A model generated the notes under the pieces. It worked only from the letters and a program-made list of their open reading frames with translations. It had not been told where the DNA came from and searched no databases. A program made the translations under genes and the position numbers. Positions 1 through 7,156 of a stretch of 64,000 bases of DNA are shown here, one piece after another; the first letter of the stretch is position 1; each line of letters opens with the position of its first letter. This DNA is from CSP1-1 sp035620615 (lineage in GTDB: Archaea; Thermoproteota; Nitrososphaeria; Nitrososphaerales; Nitrosopumilaceae). The DNA is taken from contig DASPGM010000011.1 in NCBI GenBank assembly GCA_035620615.1, forward strand, positions 67,494 to 131,493, written 5' to 3'.

Positions 1-381
1 AGAGGAAGTGATAAACGGTCCAGGCTCTTTTTCAAAGTGAGAAACTATAGGCAAAATAGAGATATCGGAAGAATGATTCTCCATAAATTTGCCTTTGGAA
101 ATAATTTTAGGTTTCTGAGGATTTTCTATAGCACTAATTACCTTTTCATGAATATTTAGTTCATGAGATCCTACTGCTTTGGCAAATCTTGATCTGGTTC
201 CAATTAAATTCGACACGAGTCTGAATTTTTTTCCAAGAATATTTTCGAATAAAACTGCATACGAACCATCTACTTTTTCTGTTATGGCAGCAATCTCATA
301 TTTGGTGGAAACTTTTCTTCTAATTTTTTTAAGGTCACCTGACTTTTTCAACAATTCCAAATAACTTCTTAGGTCTGTCAA
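1..381 (-). CDS. UbiD-family decarboxylase, N-terminal part (runs off the window)
   Basis: Only the first 127 codons lie in the window; the gene continues past base 1. The start is a TTG that overlaps the TGA stop of the upstream gene, so the two are translationally coupled. The visible part has the UbiD N-terminal pattern: 'DLRSYLELLKKSGDL', then 'EIAAI', 'LFENI', 'NLIGTRSRFAKAVG', and 'LPIVSHFEKEPGPFIT', which corresponds to the family's LPI-x-T/S-H-x-x-x-D/E-x-GP segment. UbiD enzymes use prenylated FMN to decarboxylate unsaturated acids. In many archaea a member acts as anhydromevalonate-5-phosphate decarboxylase in the modified mevalonate pathway, and that is the likely role by inference. 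The metal and prFMN-binding regions are outside the window. The family call is firm; the substrate is not. Confidence 0.8.
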   Translation of the reverse strand, partial: MTDLRSYLELLKKSGDLKKIRRKVSTKYEIAAITEKVDGSYAVLFENILGKKFRLVSNLIGTRSRFAKAVGSHELNIHEKVISAIENPQKPKIISKGKFMENHSSDISILPIVSHFEKEPGPFITSS

Positions 382-713
382 GTGTGTACTAACTCCATTA
401 TTTCACTCATTAGAATCTTAGAGCATTCATTGCCAAGCTCCCTTTCTGTATAGAGGGAAACCACCCCAATTCCCTTTATGGAAGTAGATATTTTTTCGGC
501 AATTAATTTTAAAAAAAGAGAATCGGTTTTAGTTGGGATTACTGTTACAGAAGTAGCTATAGGTCCAGTTCCAATTGATACAACCATGGAACCAATTTTT
601 TCACTATTCTCACTTACAGAAACAAAAGAACCATTAGCAAAGGAAAGTATCTGAATTAAAAAATTACGGCCAAGGACATCAAAATTCTTTTTTTTATAAT
701 CTTGAATAGCCAT
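378..713 (-). CDS. small protein resembling proteasome assembly chaperone PAC3/PAC4
   Basis: A 111-residue protein, started here at ATG 713; a TTG one codon upstream is possible. Its layout resembles eukaryotic PAC4: an N-terminal strand ('NFDVLGRNFLIQIL'), then 'GSFVSVSENSEKIGSMVVS', a 'PIATSVTVIP' stretch, a helix 'FLKLIAEKIS' matching PAC4 'LAQRLARKT', a buried strand 'IGVVSLY', and a C-terminal helix. The match comes from reading alone and is at motif level, so this is a proposal. PAC3/4-type proteins are small alpha/beta subunits that dimerise and help build the 20S alpha ring. It lies between a zinc protein and ubiD in one minus-strand transcription unit. If the call is wrong, it is a conserved archaeal protein of unknown role. 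Confidence 0.5.
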   Translation of the reverse strand: MAIQDYKKKNFDVLGRNFLIQILSFANGSFVSVSENSEKIGSMVVSIGTGPIATSVTVIPTKTDSLFLKLIAEKISTSIKGIGVVSLYTERELGNECSKILMSEIMELVHT

Positions 714-732
714 CAATAAGTTTCGACGAAAC

Positions 733-984
733 TTATGCCTTTATTGCTATCGCTTCAGCCATTCTTTCTATCTTAGTATCAGCTTCAACTCTTGCTCTGA
801 GTTTTGCTTTATATTTGAGATTTCGTGGCTTAGTTCTTAAGCGATATCCACAACATGGACACCACAAACCTTCCCATTTGATGAAGATTTCACAAATTTG
901 ACATCGTCTCTGGCCAGATGCATATCTTCCAGTTCCTACTGGTTTTTGGGCCTTATATCGAACACAAATTCCTTTACAAGTCAT
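733..984 (-). CDS. conserved small zinc-binding protein
   Basis: An 83-residue basic protein with paired cysteines: C3 and C7 at the N-terminus, then 'CQIC' near residue 28 and 'CPCCGYRLR' near residue 43, which should bind one or two zinc ions. The C-terminal half is rich in Lys and Arg ('TKPRNLKYKAKLRARVEA'), as in RNA- or ribosome-binding proteins. I recognise the pattern as widely conserved among archaea but know of no assigned function. It heads the unit with the PAC-like gene and ubiD. A TATA-like element (rc 'TTATACTAA') lies about 25-35 bases before the ATG. Confidence 0.7.
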   Translation of the reverse strand: MTCKGICVRYKAQKPVGTGRYASGQRRCQICEIFIKWEGLWCPCCGYRLRTKPRNLKYKAKLRARVEADTKIERMAEAIAIKA

Positions 985-1244
985 TTTTCATCAGTACCTA
1001 ATCTAATTTAGTATAACATTCATAACTATTTAAGCATGGATCGATAATTTCTTTAATTTTATGATCTTTTTTTTGTAAAATTTTGAATGATCTCCTAATT
1101 ATTAAAAATAGATTTCAGTTTTAGAAGAAAAACGCTATAAATATTTATCGATAATTCTGAAAATCGTATTTTTTTGAATTTCTGTTAAAAATTTCACTGA
1201 TTAAATAAAAAGTTTCAATATCGCTAATAATTTTTTTAAAATTT

Positions 1245-1922
1245 TTATCCTAATCTGGATAGAGGTAAAAGGAAATGTCTGTACCCTTCCCTTTGTGTTA
1301 TGAATTTTGCTGACATCATATCTCGCTTTCCCCGTTGATTGTGATTTTTAATTTTAAGCGAAGTTCTTCTTTCATCAACAAATTCAAATTCAAAATTTGA
1401 GCAAAATCTCAGGTTTAGTAGGGTAATAATTTTTTTTGCAAGATTCATGTTTCCATTACCAATTTTTACAATTTTTTTTTCAGCCTTTAACTCTGCTAGA
1501 ATTTTAGTGATGTGTATTACTAGTTCTTCAATAGAAGTAAAAAGAGACCTTTCAATTTCCCTCCCAAAGTAAAACACGGAAAGACCGGTTCTTTGTCCAG
1601 GATCTATTCCAATCAGGAGATCATTTTTATCTAGTCCTCCTTCTAGTTTTTGAATAATTAAACCGCGAATAACAGCAGGTACCTTATCTATAATTTCTTC
1701 ATTGAGTAAGGGTTTTTCAGTAACCTTGGGTGACTCTTTTAGAGTTGTTAGAATTAGGCTTCCTCTATAGCTATTAATCTCTTCAGGAAGGAGGGAATCA
1801 TATTGTAATTGAAGTGTTTTTAGAGCCTTAACAAATTTGTAATAGGGTCTGCCATAGGTTGTAGCAATTCCAATTCTAGCATTATTTAATGGGTCGATAA
1901 TTATGGGTAAACTATGTAAAAT
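1245..1922 (-). CDS. RuvC/RuvX-fold (RNase H-like) nuclease-type protein without a canonical start codon
   Basis: The open frame runs about 225 codons from the TAA at 1923-1925 to the stop at 1245. It carries RNase H-fold signatures: 'LLIGIDPGQRTGLSVFYFG' (first strand with the catalytic-type Asp and a GxRTG turn), 'VKIGNGN', and 'FVDERRTS', which matches the YqgF/RuvX 'VDERLTT' motif. An N-terminal segment 'NARIGIATTYGRPYYKFV' reads like conserved protein, yet there is no in-frame ATG, GTG or TTG before the GTG at 1577. A start at 1577 would delete the catalytic Asp. Initiation is therefore probably at an ATT, ATA or ATC codon between 1922 and about 1902. It follows the coiled-coil gene by 6 bases. 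The nuclease role is inferred from fold motifs. Confidence 0.6.
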   Translation of the reverse strand: MLHSLPIIIDPLNNARIGIATTYGRPYYKFVKALKTLQLQYDSLLPEEINSYRGSLILTTLKESPKVTEKPLLNEEIIDKVPAVIRGLIIQKLEGGLDKNDLLIGIDPGQRTGLSVFYFGREIERSLFTSIEELVIHITKILAELKAEKKIVKIGNGNMNLAKKIITLLNLRFCSNFEFEFVDERRTSLKIKNHNQRGKRDMMSAKFITQREGYRHFLLPLSRLG

Positions 1923-1928
1923 TTAGGT

Positions 1929-2321
1929 TTATGCCTTTAGAACTGTTGACACTACATGGTCAACAGCTTCATTAAATTTGGAATCGATTTTATTTTGAAC
2001 GTCTTTTAAATTCAGATCCCCCGCTGTCAAAATTCGTTGAGATTCGGATTTAGCCTTTTCTCGAGCTTCTGAAATTATAGTTTCTGCCTCTTTCGTTGCA
2101 ATTTGAGTAATTTGGTCTCGTAATCGTTCAATTTCTTTTTGGGCTTTTTGGTTAAGTTGTTTTTTCATATCCCCAAGAGATTCATTAAGAGAATCAATAT
2201 TAGATTCTAAATTATTTAGTGCCCCAATAATTTTGTCAACTGTTCCTGGAGATACGGAAGAGGATGGTATCTCTGTAGTAATTGTCTTTGGGGTTGTTTT
2301 TTTTGAACCCTTGATTTTCAA
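1929..2321 (-). CDS. coiled-coil protein resembling A/V-type ATPase peripheral-stalk subunit H
   Basis: 130 residues. A Thr/Pro/Ser-rich N-terminus of about 28 residues is followed by heptad-rich helix (about 30-100) with 'KEAETIISEAREKAKSESQR', the Ala/Glu/Lys pattern of ATP synthase stalk subunits E and H. There is no membrane segment. The gene sits downstream of NAC rather than in an ATPase operon, so the family assignment rests on composition and could reflect any long parallel coiled coil. It is probably co-transcribed with the RuvX-like gene that follows. Confidence 0.4.
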   Translation of the reverse strand: MKIKGSKKTTPKTITTEIPSSSVSPGTVDKIIGALNNLESNIDSLNESLGDMKKQLNQKAQKEIERLRDQITQIATKEAETIISEAREKAKSESQRILTAGDLNLKDVQNKIDSKFNEAVDHVVSTVLKA

Positions 2322-2357
2322 GTTAAATCATGACTCCAAATCCAATAAATAAATCCT

Positions 2358-2699
2358 TCATTTAGTGGTAAGAAGTAAAATTGCTCTGGCAAGATCTCCT
2401 TTTGCCTCAGTTAGCGCTTCAATTGCCTTTTCCTCATTTACATTTGCCTGTTGGCAAACAAGCTGAATATCTTCATCACTAAAGACCGGAACTTCTAGTT
2501 CCTTTTCCTCATAGCTTTCAGCTACTACCTGAAAAATTGAATTATCCTTTGCCTTCATTTCGGTTACGGCAGGTTTTGGAATAATAATTTCTTTTTTGTC
2601 TGTTTTTATGATAACCTCTTGGACATTAGGAATCTCTGCCATATCAAGACCCATCTTGTCCATCATCCTTCGCATTTGGCGATTTCCTCCACGCATCAT
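2358..2699 (-). CDS. nac: nascent polypeptide-associated complex protein (archaeal NAC)
   Basis: Archaeal homodimeric NAC, which sits at the ribosomal exit tunnel and contacts emerging chains. The start chosen is ATG 2699, giving 'MMRGGNRQMRRMMDKMG', the usual archaeal N-terminus. That ATG overlaps the stop of the upstream PUA gene as ATGA; a TTG at 2708 is less likely. The basic Met/Arg-rich ribosome-binding N-terminus is followed by the NAC beta-barrel (about 20-70, 'VQEVIIKTDKKEIII') and a C-terminal UBA domain (about 75-113, 'EDIQLVCQQANVNEEKAIEAL'). Length, domain order and linkage to a PUA gene all match archaeal relatives. Confidence 0.93.
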   Translation of the reverse strand: MMRGGNRQMRRMMDKMGLDMAEIPNVQEVIIKTDKKEIIIPKPAVTEMKAKDNSIFQVVAESYEEKELEVPVFSDEDIQLVCQQANVNEEKAIEALTEAKGDLARAILLLTTK

Positions 2700-3172
2700 A
2701 ATGAACAATCTCCTTCATTCTGACTTTTTAAACTATCCCTGATTTTTATGGCGACTCCTCTTTTTTGGGATTCTATCATTTCTGATGAAAGAACAGCTCT
2801 ACCTACTGCAATTACATTTTTTTTGAATAAGACTGGAACATCTGATGAAATTTGTATGTTTTTTCCACACCATATAACGTGATTACAAAAAACCGACCTA
2901 CCCTCTTCAACAAAAGGTTTTGAGTCGGCATCTACCTCAAGACAATTTTCTTTGAATTTTTTACTTTTTAGTAACATTTGAGCAAATACAGGGGTAATTG
3001 CCAGACCACCATCTATGCGTAAAGTACAAAGTAGTTTCCCTTCATAATAGACACTACGAATTCTTCCATTTTTCTTAGAAAAAGTAATTTCAATTTTTTT
3101 TGGTAAGAATTTTGCAACTCCATTTCCAAAAAGAGCATCAATAGTGTAATGAATTTTTTCCACTTGGTCCAT
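2696..3172 (-). CDS. PUA-domain RNA-binding protein
   Basis: 158 residues. The N-terminal half (about 1-75) has the pre-PUA alpha/beta pattern ('VYYEGKLLCTLRIDGGLAIT'). The C-terminal half (about 80-150) is a PUA domain: 'NCLEVDADSKPFVEEGRSVFCNHV', split by 'VPVLFKKNVIAVGRAVLSSEM', where 'VGRA.LSS.EM' is the classic PUA end. PUA domains bind RNA in tRNA-guanine transglycosylases and pseudouridine synthases, but no catalytic domain is present here. The tight overlap with NAC (ATGA) suggests a role linked to translation, which is inference. It is first in the minus-strand unit PUA-NAC-coiled coil-RuvX-like. Confidence 0.8.
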   Translation of the reverse strand: MDQVEKIHYTIDALFGNGVAKFLPKKIEITFSKKNGRIRSVYYEGKLLCTLRIDGGLAITPVFAQMLLKSKKFKENCLEVDADSKPFVEEGRSVFCNHVIWCGKNIQISSDVPVLFKKNVIAVGRAVLSSEMIESQKRGVAIKIRDSLKSQNEGDCSL

Positions 3173-3224
3173 AATTTTTCAATTCTAATATTCTAAATAT
3201 TTGTTAATACTTTAACTATACCTT

Positions 3225-3234
3225 ATATCGATAT
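3225..3234. promoter_or_regulatory. palindrome in a divergent promoter region
   Basis: A perfect 10-base palindrome ATATCGATAT lies in the 92-base gap between the divergent PUA and AbrB-PhoU genes, about 30 bases before the ATG at 3265. It is followed by TATATAGAATA, which could serve as TATA element. The downstream gene encodes a DNA-binding AbrB-type domain, so autoregulation here is possible; that is inference. Confidence 0.3.
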
Positions 3235-3264
3235 CTATATAGAATACTTGAAAAAATATAGATT

Positions 3265-4308
3265 ATGGAAGAAAGAAATGATACTAGAAAAATTCAGTTT
3301 ACGGGAAAATCATCCTATATTGTTTCTTTACCAAAACAATGGATTTTAGATCATGGTCTGAAACAGGGGGATCCCATTAATGTAGTTAGACAAAGCTCCT
3401 CAATCTTACAAATATCTCCAACACAATTCAATACGAGAACTCTTCAAATAGAATTTGCAACATTTGAGGTGGAACCAGATGATGAAGATATATCAATTGT
3501 TAGAAGATTAATTTCACTTTACTTTCTTGGATTTAAAACAATTAATGTCAAACCAAAAACTGGTAGATTCAAGCCAGCTCAGAGAACTGCTGTAAAAGAT
3601 GCGGTAAAAAAAATGCTAATGGGAACAGAAATTATTTCTGATTCTACAGAAGGAATTACAATTCAAGTGCTAGTAAATTTGCTAGAGCTTTCAGTAAATG
3701 GAGCTTTCAAAAGAATGATTCATCTTGCCAAATCGATGCTAGGGGATGCATTGTTGGCAGTAAAAGAATCAAATTTTGAATTGGCAAAGGAGGTAATTAA
3801 CGCTGATGACGAAGTTGATAGATTTGGGTTTTACATTATTAGACAGCTAAAAATTGCTATTCAAAATGAGTACATGTTAAAAGATATGGGATTTAAAAAT
3901 ATTAGAGATTGTTTGGATTTTAGATTAGTTGTTAAAAATATTGAAAGAACAGGAGATCATGCAGTCATTATAGCAAATGATTTGTTAGAATTTAAAAAAC
4001 CCATTAAAAAAGAGATTGTTACAAAAATTCAAGAAATGAATGGTTTTGCTTTATCATTTTTAGATGAAGCTTGTCTTGCTCTTTTTAAAGAAGACTTTAT
4101 TCAGGCTGAAAAAATCATCCAAAAATCAACAGAAATTACTAAATATGAAAAAAAGGTCCTTGATGCTTCAAAATCCCTTAAAGATGAGGAAGAAATTTTC
4201 ATAGTTAGAAGGATTATTGAAAATATTCGAAGAATTGCGGAATATGCAACGGATATTACTGAGATAGTTCTAAACATGAATGTAGAAAAAATTCTTCAAA
4301 AAGCCTAA
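3265..4308 (+). CDS. AbrB-type DNA-binding / PhoU-domain regulator
   Basis: 347 residues. The N-terminus (about 5-50) is a SpoVT/AbrB swapped-hairpin domain ('KIQFTGKSSYIVSLPKQWI', 'LKQGDPINVV'). After a linker come two PhoU-like three-helix units (about 125-220 and 240-340); the PhoU metal-site type motif appears as 'VVKNIERTGDHAVIIANDL' and again as 'IENIRRIAEYATDITEIV'. PhoU proteins restrain phosphate uptake and signalling, and the archaeal AbrB-PhoU fusion is thought to be a transcription factor. No pst genes are nearby. It starts a plus-strand run that continues into hflX, trm56 and tfe. Confidence 0.88.
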   Translation: MEERNDTRKIQFTGKSSYIVSLPKQWILDHGLKQGDPINVVRQSSSILQISPTQFNTRTLQIEFATFEVEPDDEDISIVRRLISLYFLGFKTINVKPKTGRFKPAQRTAVKDAVKKMLMGTEIISDSTEGITIQVLVNLLELSVNGAFKRMIHLAKSMLGDALLAVKESNFELAKEVINADDEVDRFGFYIIRQLKIAIQNEYMLKDMGFKNIRDCLDFRLVVKNIERTGDHAVIIANDLLEFKKPIKKEIVTKIQEMNGFALSFLDEACLALFKEDFIQAEKIIQKSTEITKYEKKVLDASKSLKDEEEIFIVRRIIENIRRIAEYATDITEIVLNMNVEKILQKA

Positions 4309-4329
4309 AGGTACAATTATTGATAAAAA

Positions 4330-5430
4330 ATGAAAAATGCAATTTTAATTACATATGATATTAGCGATTCAGTAAAAGAAGCGGTTGCTCTTTGTACTAC
4401 AGCAAATTATAGAGTTTCAAAGATAATAAAAGAAGATTATTTGTTAAGAGCTAATTTCGGAATTGGTGAAGGGAAAGTTGAAGAGATCAAAGAATTAATT
4501 AAAAAATTAAACCCAGATGTAGTGATTTATGATGAAATTCTAAAGCCAAGACAAAACTACAATTTGGCATCAAAATTAAAAATTCCTATTATTGACAGGG
4601 AGACTTTAATTTTGGAAATTTTCAATAATCATGCAGTAAGTTCGGAATCCAAGCTTCAGATTAAGTTGGCACAACTTCGTTATGAAATGTCAAGAGCAAG
4701 AGAATCTGTACGCTTAGCTAAACAAGGTGAGCAACCTGGATTTTTTGGAATAGGAAAATTTGAAGTTGATGTTTATCATAATGACTTGAAGCATAGAATA
4801 GAAAGTATAAAATCAAAACTAGAAAAAGCTGGAAAACAACGTGCTCTCCATAGACAATCAAGAGACCGACTTGGTTTTAAAACAATCTCATTAGCAGGAT
4901 ACACCTCCGCTGGAAAAACTACTTTGTTTAATTTATTAACTGGAGAAGAACGTCAAAAAGGGAAAGAATTGTTTACAACTCTTTCAACGACTACACGAAG
5001 AGTGAACATTGATAGAAAACCTGTTTTAATCTCAGATACTGTTGGATTTATTAGTAGACTCCCAGCATATATGATTGAAGCATTTAGATCAACTCTTGAA
5101 GAACTTCTTCACACAGATATCGTAATAGTTGTTATTGACGCAAGTGATCTCCAAACTGAATTAAAGAAAAAATTTCAAAGTTGTACAAAAACTCTAAATG
5201 AATTAGGAGTTGAGCCAGATAGAATGATATTTGCTTTAAACAAATCTGATCTCATTAAACCAGATAAGATTATAGAAAATACGAAATATCTTAAGCTAGA
5301 TGCATCGAACAAATGGATTCCCATATCAGCAGTAAATGGAACAAATATTTTAGAATTAAAGGATTTAATTGGAAGAATGTTAGAATTAGAGAAATTTGAA
5401 CGGATAAAAAACCCAACAGGGCAGAGCTAG
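4330..5430 (+). CDS. hflX: HflX-type ribosome-associated GTPase
   Basis: 366 residues. The N-terminal HflX domain (about 1-175) includes the glycine-rich 'GIGEGKVEEIKELI' and a Arg/Lys-rich coiled coil. The G domain (about 188-355) has G1 'GYTSAGKTT', G2 region 'TTLSTTTRRV', G3 'DTVGF', G4 'NKSD' and G5 'ISAVNG'. HflX binds the large subunit or 70S-type ribosome and can split stalled ribosomes. All nucleotide-binding motifs are intact. It lies 21 bases after the PhoU-type gene and 9 bases before trm56, so co-transcription is likely. Confidence 0.92.
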   Translation: MKNAILITYDISDSVKEAVALCTTANYRVSKIIKEDYLLRANFGIGEGKVEEIKELIKKLNPDVVIYDEILKPRQNYNLASKLKIPIIDRETLILEIFNNHAVSSESKLQIKLAQLRYEMSRARESVRLAKQGEQPGFFGIGKFEVDVYHNDLKHRIESIKSKLEKAGKQRALHRQSRDRLGFKTISLAGYTSAGKTTLFNLLTGEERQKGKELFTTLSTTTRRVNIDRKPVLISDTVGFISRLPAYMIEAFRSTLEELLHTDIVIVVIDASDLQTELKKKFQSCTKTLNELGVEPDRMIFALNKSDLIKPDKIIENTKYLKLDASNKWIPISAVNGTNILELKDLIGRMLELEKFERIKNPTGQS

Positions 5431-5439
5431 AAAGAAATT

Positions 5440-5976
5440 ATGAATATTGAGGTATTACGAATAGGTCAAAGGGTGGTAAGAGATGATCGTGTGACAACAC
5501 ATGTAGCCTTAGTCGCTCGTGCTTTTGGCGCTTCAAAAATTTACATGAATGAAGTCAATCCAGAAATTAAAGATACATTAAATAAAATTAATCATACCTG
5601 GGGAGGAAATTTTGAGATTGAATTTATCTCAGACTGGAAAAAGATTATCAGAGAAAAAAAAAGAAATTCAATAAAAATTGTTCATTTAACTATGTATGGA
5701 GAAAAAATTAACAATCAATCTGCCTCTTTAAAAAAAGAACCGGACATCCTAATAGTTGTAGGAGCAGAAAAAGTTCCCCGTGAAGTATACAATTTGGCAG
5801 ATTATAATGTAGCAATAGGAAATCAACCACATTCAGAAATTAGTGCACTGGCAGTGTTGTTAGATAGAATTCAAGAGGGGGATCAATTTTTGAAAAATTT
5901 TGAAAATTCCATAAGAGAAATTATTCCTTCAAAACGAGGAAAAAATGTCACAATGAAAGAAACAATGGATAAATAA
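5440..5976 (+). CDS. trm56: tRNA (cytidine-56-2'-O)-methyltransferase Trm56
   Basis: 178 residues, the usual length of archaeal Trm56 (SPOUT fold, COG1303). It opens with 'MNIEVLRIGQRVVRDDRVTTHVALVARAF', where the RDxRxTTHV segment is diagnostic. The C-terminal trefoil knot is visible as 'ILIVVGAEKVPREVYNLADYNVAIGNQPHSEISALAV', with the SAM-binding GAEKVP and GNQPHSE loops. It methylates the ribose of C56 in the T-loop of tRNAs, a modification specific to archaea. It is tightly packed between hflX and tfe. Confidence 0.93.
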   Translation: MNIEVLRIGQRVVRDDRVTTHVALVARAFGASKIYMNEVNPEIKDTLNKINHTWGGNFEIEFISDWKKIIREKKRNSIKIVHLTMYGEKINNQSASLKKEPDILIVVGAEKVPREVYNLADYNVAIGNQPHSEISALAVLLDRIQEGDQFLKNFENSIREIIPSKRGKNVTMKETMDK

Positions 5977-5984
5977 TGGAATGC

Positions 5985-5993
5985 AAAGGAGGT
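5985..5993 (+). promoter_or_regulatory. strong Shine-Dalgarno site for tfe
   Basis: AAAGGAGGT is a near-complete anti-16S match ending 8 bases before the TTG at 6002. It supports that TTG as the true start of the TFE gene and is one of the clearest ribosome binding sites in the window. Confidence 0.7.
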
Positions 5994-6001
5994 ATTAAGA
6001 C

Positions 6002-6514
6002 TTGATTGATAAATACGAAGATCCATTTGTCCGAATTTCGACTATGATTGGAGGAGATGAATATCTCAAAGTAGCAAGATCACTTTTGAAATCAGAGGAT
6101 GCAACAGATGAAGAAATTGCAAGCTCCACAGGATTACGAATTAACATGGTAAGAAAAGTGCTTTATGATCTTTTTGGAAAGGCATTGATTACTGGAATTA
6201 GAGTAAAGGATGAAAAGAAAGGGTGGTTTGTGTATCGATGGCGTTCTAGAAGAGACGAAGTAGAAAATTTTATTGAGGGTCAAAAAAAGAAAATTTCAGA
6301 AAGACTACAACAAAGAGCAGATTATGAAAATTCTTCAGATTTTTATCATTGTGGAAATAATGATTGCTCAAGAGTTACCTTTGAAAATGCATTGGAATTG
6401 TTTTTTAAATGTCCTACATGTGGGCTTGTATTAAACATAAAGAAAAACGATAAATCAAAAAAGGCATTTGCTTATAAAATTGATCAAATTAAAAAAGATA
6501 TGAGACAAAATTAG
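6002..6514 (+). CDS. tfe: transcription factor E (TFE-alpha)
   Basis: 170 residues with a TTG start set by the SD site just upstream. An N-terminal winged helix (about 1-90) shows 'ATDEEIASSTGLRINMVRKVLYDLFGKALI', the extended TFE/TFIIE-alpha winged helix. A zinc ribbon (about 113-150) has C-x4-C ('CGNNDC') and C-x2-C ('CPTC'). A short basic tail follows. TFE stabilises promoter melting with TBP and TFB at the RNA polymerase clamp. It is last in the plus-strand PhoU-hflX-trm56-tfe run; a T-rich stretch downstream (6525-6560) could end transcription. Confidence 0.93.
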   Translation: MIDKYEDPFVRISTMIGGDEYLKVARSLLKSEDATDEEIASSTGLRINMVRKVLYDLFGKALITGIRVKDEKKGWFVYRWRSRRDEVENFIEGQKKKISERLQQRADYENSSDFYHCGNNDCSRVTFENALELFFKCPTCGLVLNIKKNDKSKKAFAYKIDQIKKDMRQN

Positions 6515-6593
6515 GTTTTCCTTTTAGATTCTGATTTCTCTAGAAATTTTTTATAATTTTTCCCGTCTATGTTTATTAATTTCAAAATTATTG

Positions 6594-6624
6594 CTCAATT
6601 AACTCAATTGCTGTTCAATTGAAC
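6594..6624. promoter_or_regulatory. direct repeats plus perfect palindrome, possible operator
   Basis: CTCAATT occurs at 6594-6600 and 6603-6609, 9 bases apart, followed by TTCAATT inside the perfect 12-base palindrome GTTCAATTGAAC (6613-6624). The array is in the non-coding 6515-6711 interval, about 90-120 bases upstream of the ATG at 6712. This is the arrangement expected for a dimeric regulator. The binding protein is unknown. Confidence 0.35.
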
Positions 6625-6711
6625 GCACAAAATCTCAATAAGCCGATGAAGATAAAACAAAAAACATGATTAATGGTTTAGCTATTCTGAAAATGAATAG
6701 ATGAGGTTACA

Positions 6712-6963
6712 ATGGCAGGCACATACTCAAAAGAGCAAGGATTAGAAGATATGATACCTAATGGAGAACTAGATAGCGAAGAAGCTATAATGATTGATAA
6801 AGAAAGATTTGGAAGAGTAAGAACAAGTTTGATGAAGCAATTGAGAACAAAATATGGGGAAGATGTAGCTAATAGAGCACTTTATAGAATTAACAAGCGA
6901 ATCTCAGAAGGATCCTTAATGATAAAATCCAATAGTAGAAATAATCCCAAAACTGAAATTTAA
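6712..6963 (+). CDS. conserved hypothetical thaumarchaeal protein
   Basis: 83 residues, hydrophilic, with no membrane segment or cysteine. The middle ('DKERFGRVRTSLMKQLRTKYGEDVANRALYRINKRI') predicts two amphipathic helices rich in Arg and Lys, and the N-terminus is acidic. I do not recognise a family. The ATG has AGATGAGGT upstream as a weak SD. Its own promoter region contains the repeat/palindrome at 6594-6624, so it may be individually regulated. Confidence 0.6.
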   Translation: MAGTYSKEQGLEDMIPNGELDSEEAIMIDKERFGRVRTSLMKQLRTKYGEDVANRALYRINKRISEGSLMIKSNSRNNPKTEI

Positions 6964-7003
6964 CCCCTGAAAGTACTATATTATTGAGGGTTGAAAATAT
7001 ACT

Positions 7004-7156
7004 ATGATGACAGAGCCTCCAAAATCAGAAGGATCGGAAGAAATTTGTCCGATTTGTAACAAGCCTAAAAGAAGACATACTCCAGAAGAAATTTTGAACT
7101 GTTCCAAAAAAATTAGAGAGTTTCAAGAGGCAAAAGAAGAGAAGTCAGGAGATTAA
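7004..7156 (+). CDS. very small zinc-finger-like protein
   Basis: A 50-residue protein from ATG 7004 (the next codon is also ATG) to the TAA ending at 7156. It has 'CPICNKPKRRHTPEEILNC': a CxxC pair plus a later His and Cys, enough for a small zinc site. Flanks are acidic at the N-terminus and charged at the C-terminus. It is 40 bases after the preceding gene, and its stop abuts the stop of the convergent gene at 7157 with no spacer. I know no function; the CxxC and clean frame make it likely real. Confidence 0.55.
   Translation: MMTEPPKSEGSEEICPICNKPKRRHTPEEILNCSKKIREFQEAKEEKSGD

Noticed and set aside
985..1244. Possible small RNA in the AT-rich gap
   Set aside because: Only homopolymeric A/T runs and no stable GC-containing stem; best read as promoter of the zinc protein plus terminator of the RuvX-like gene.
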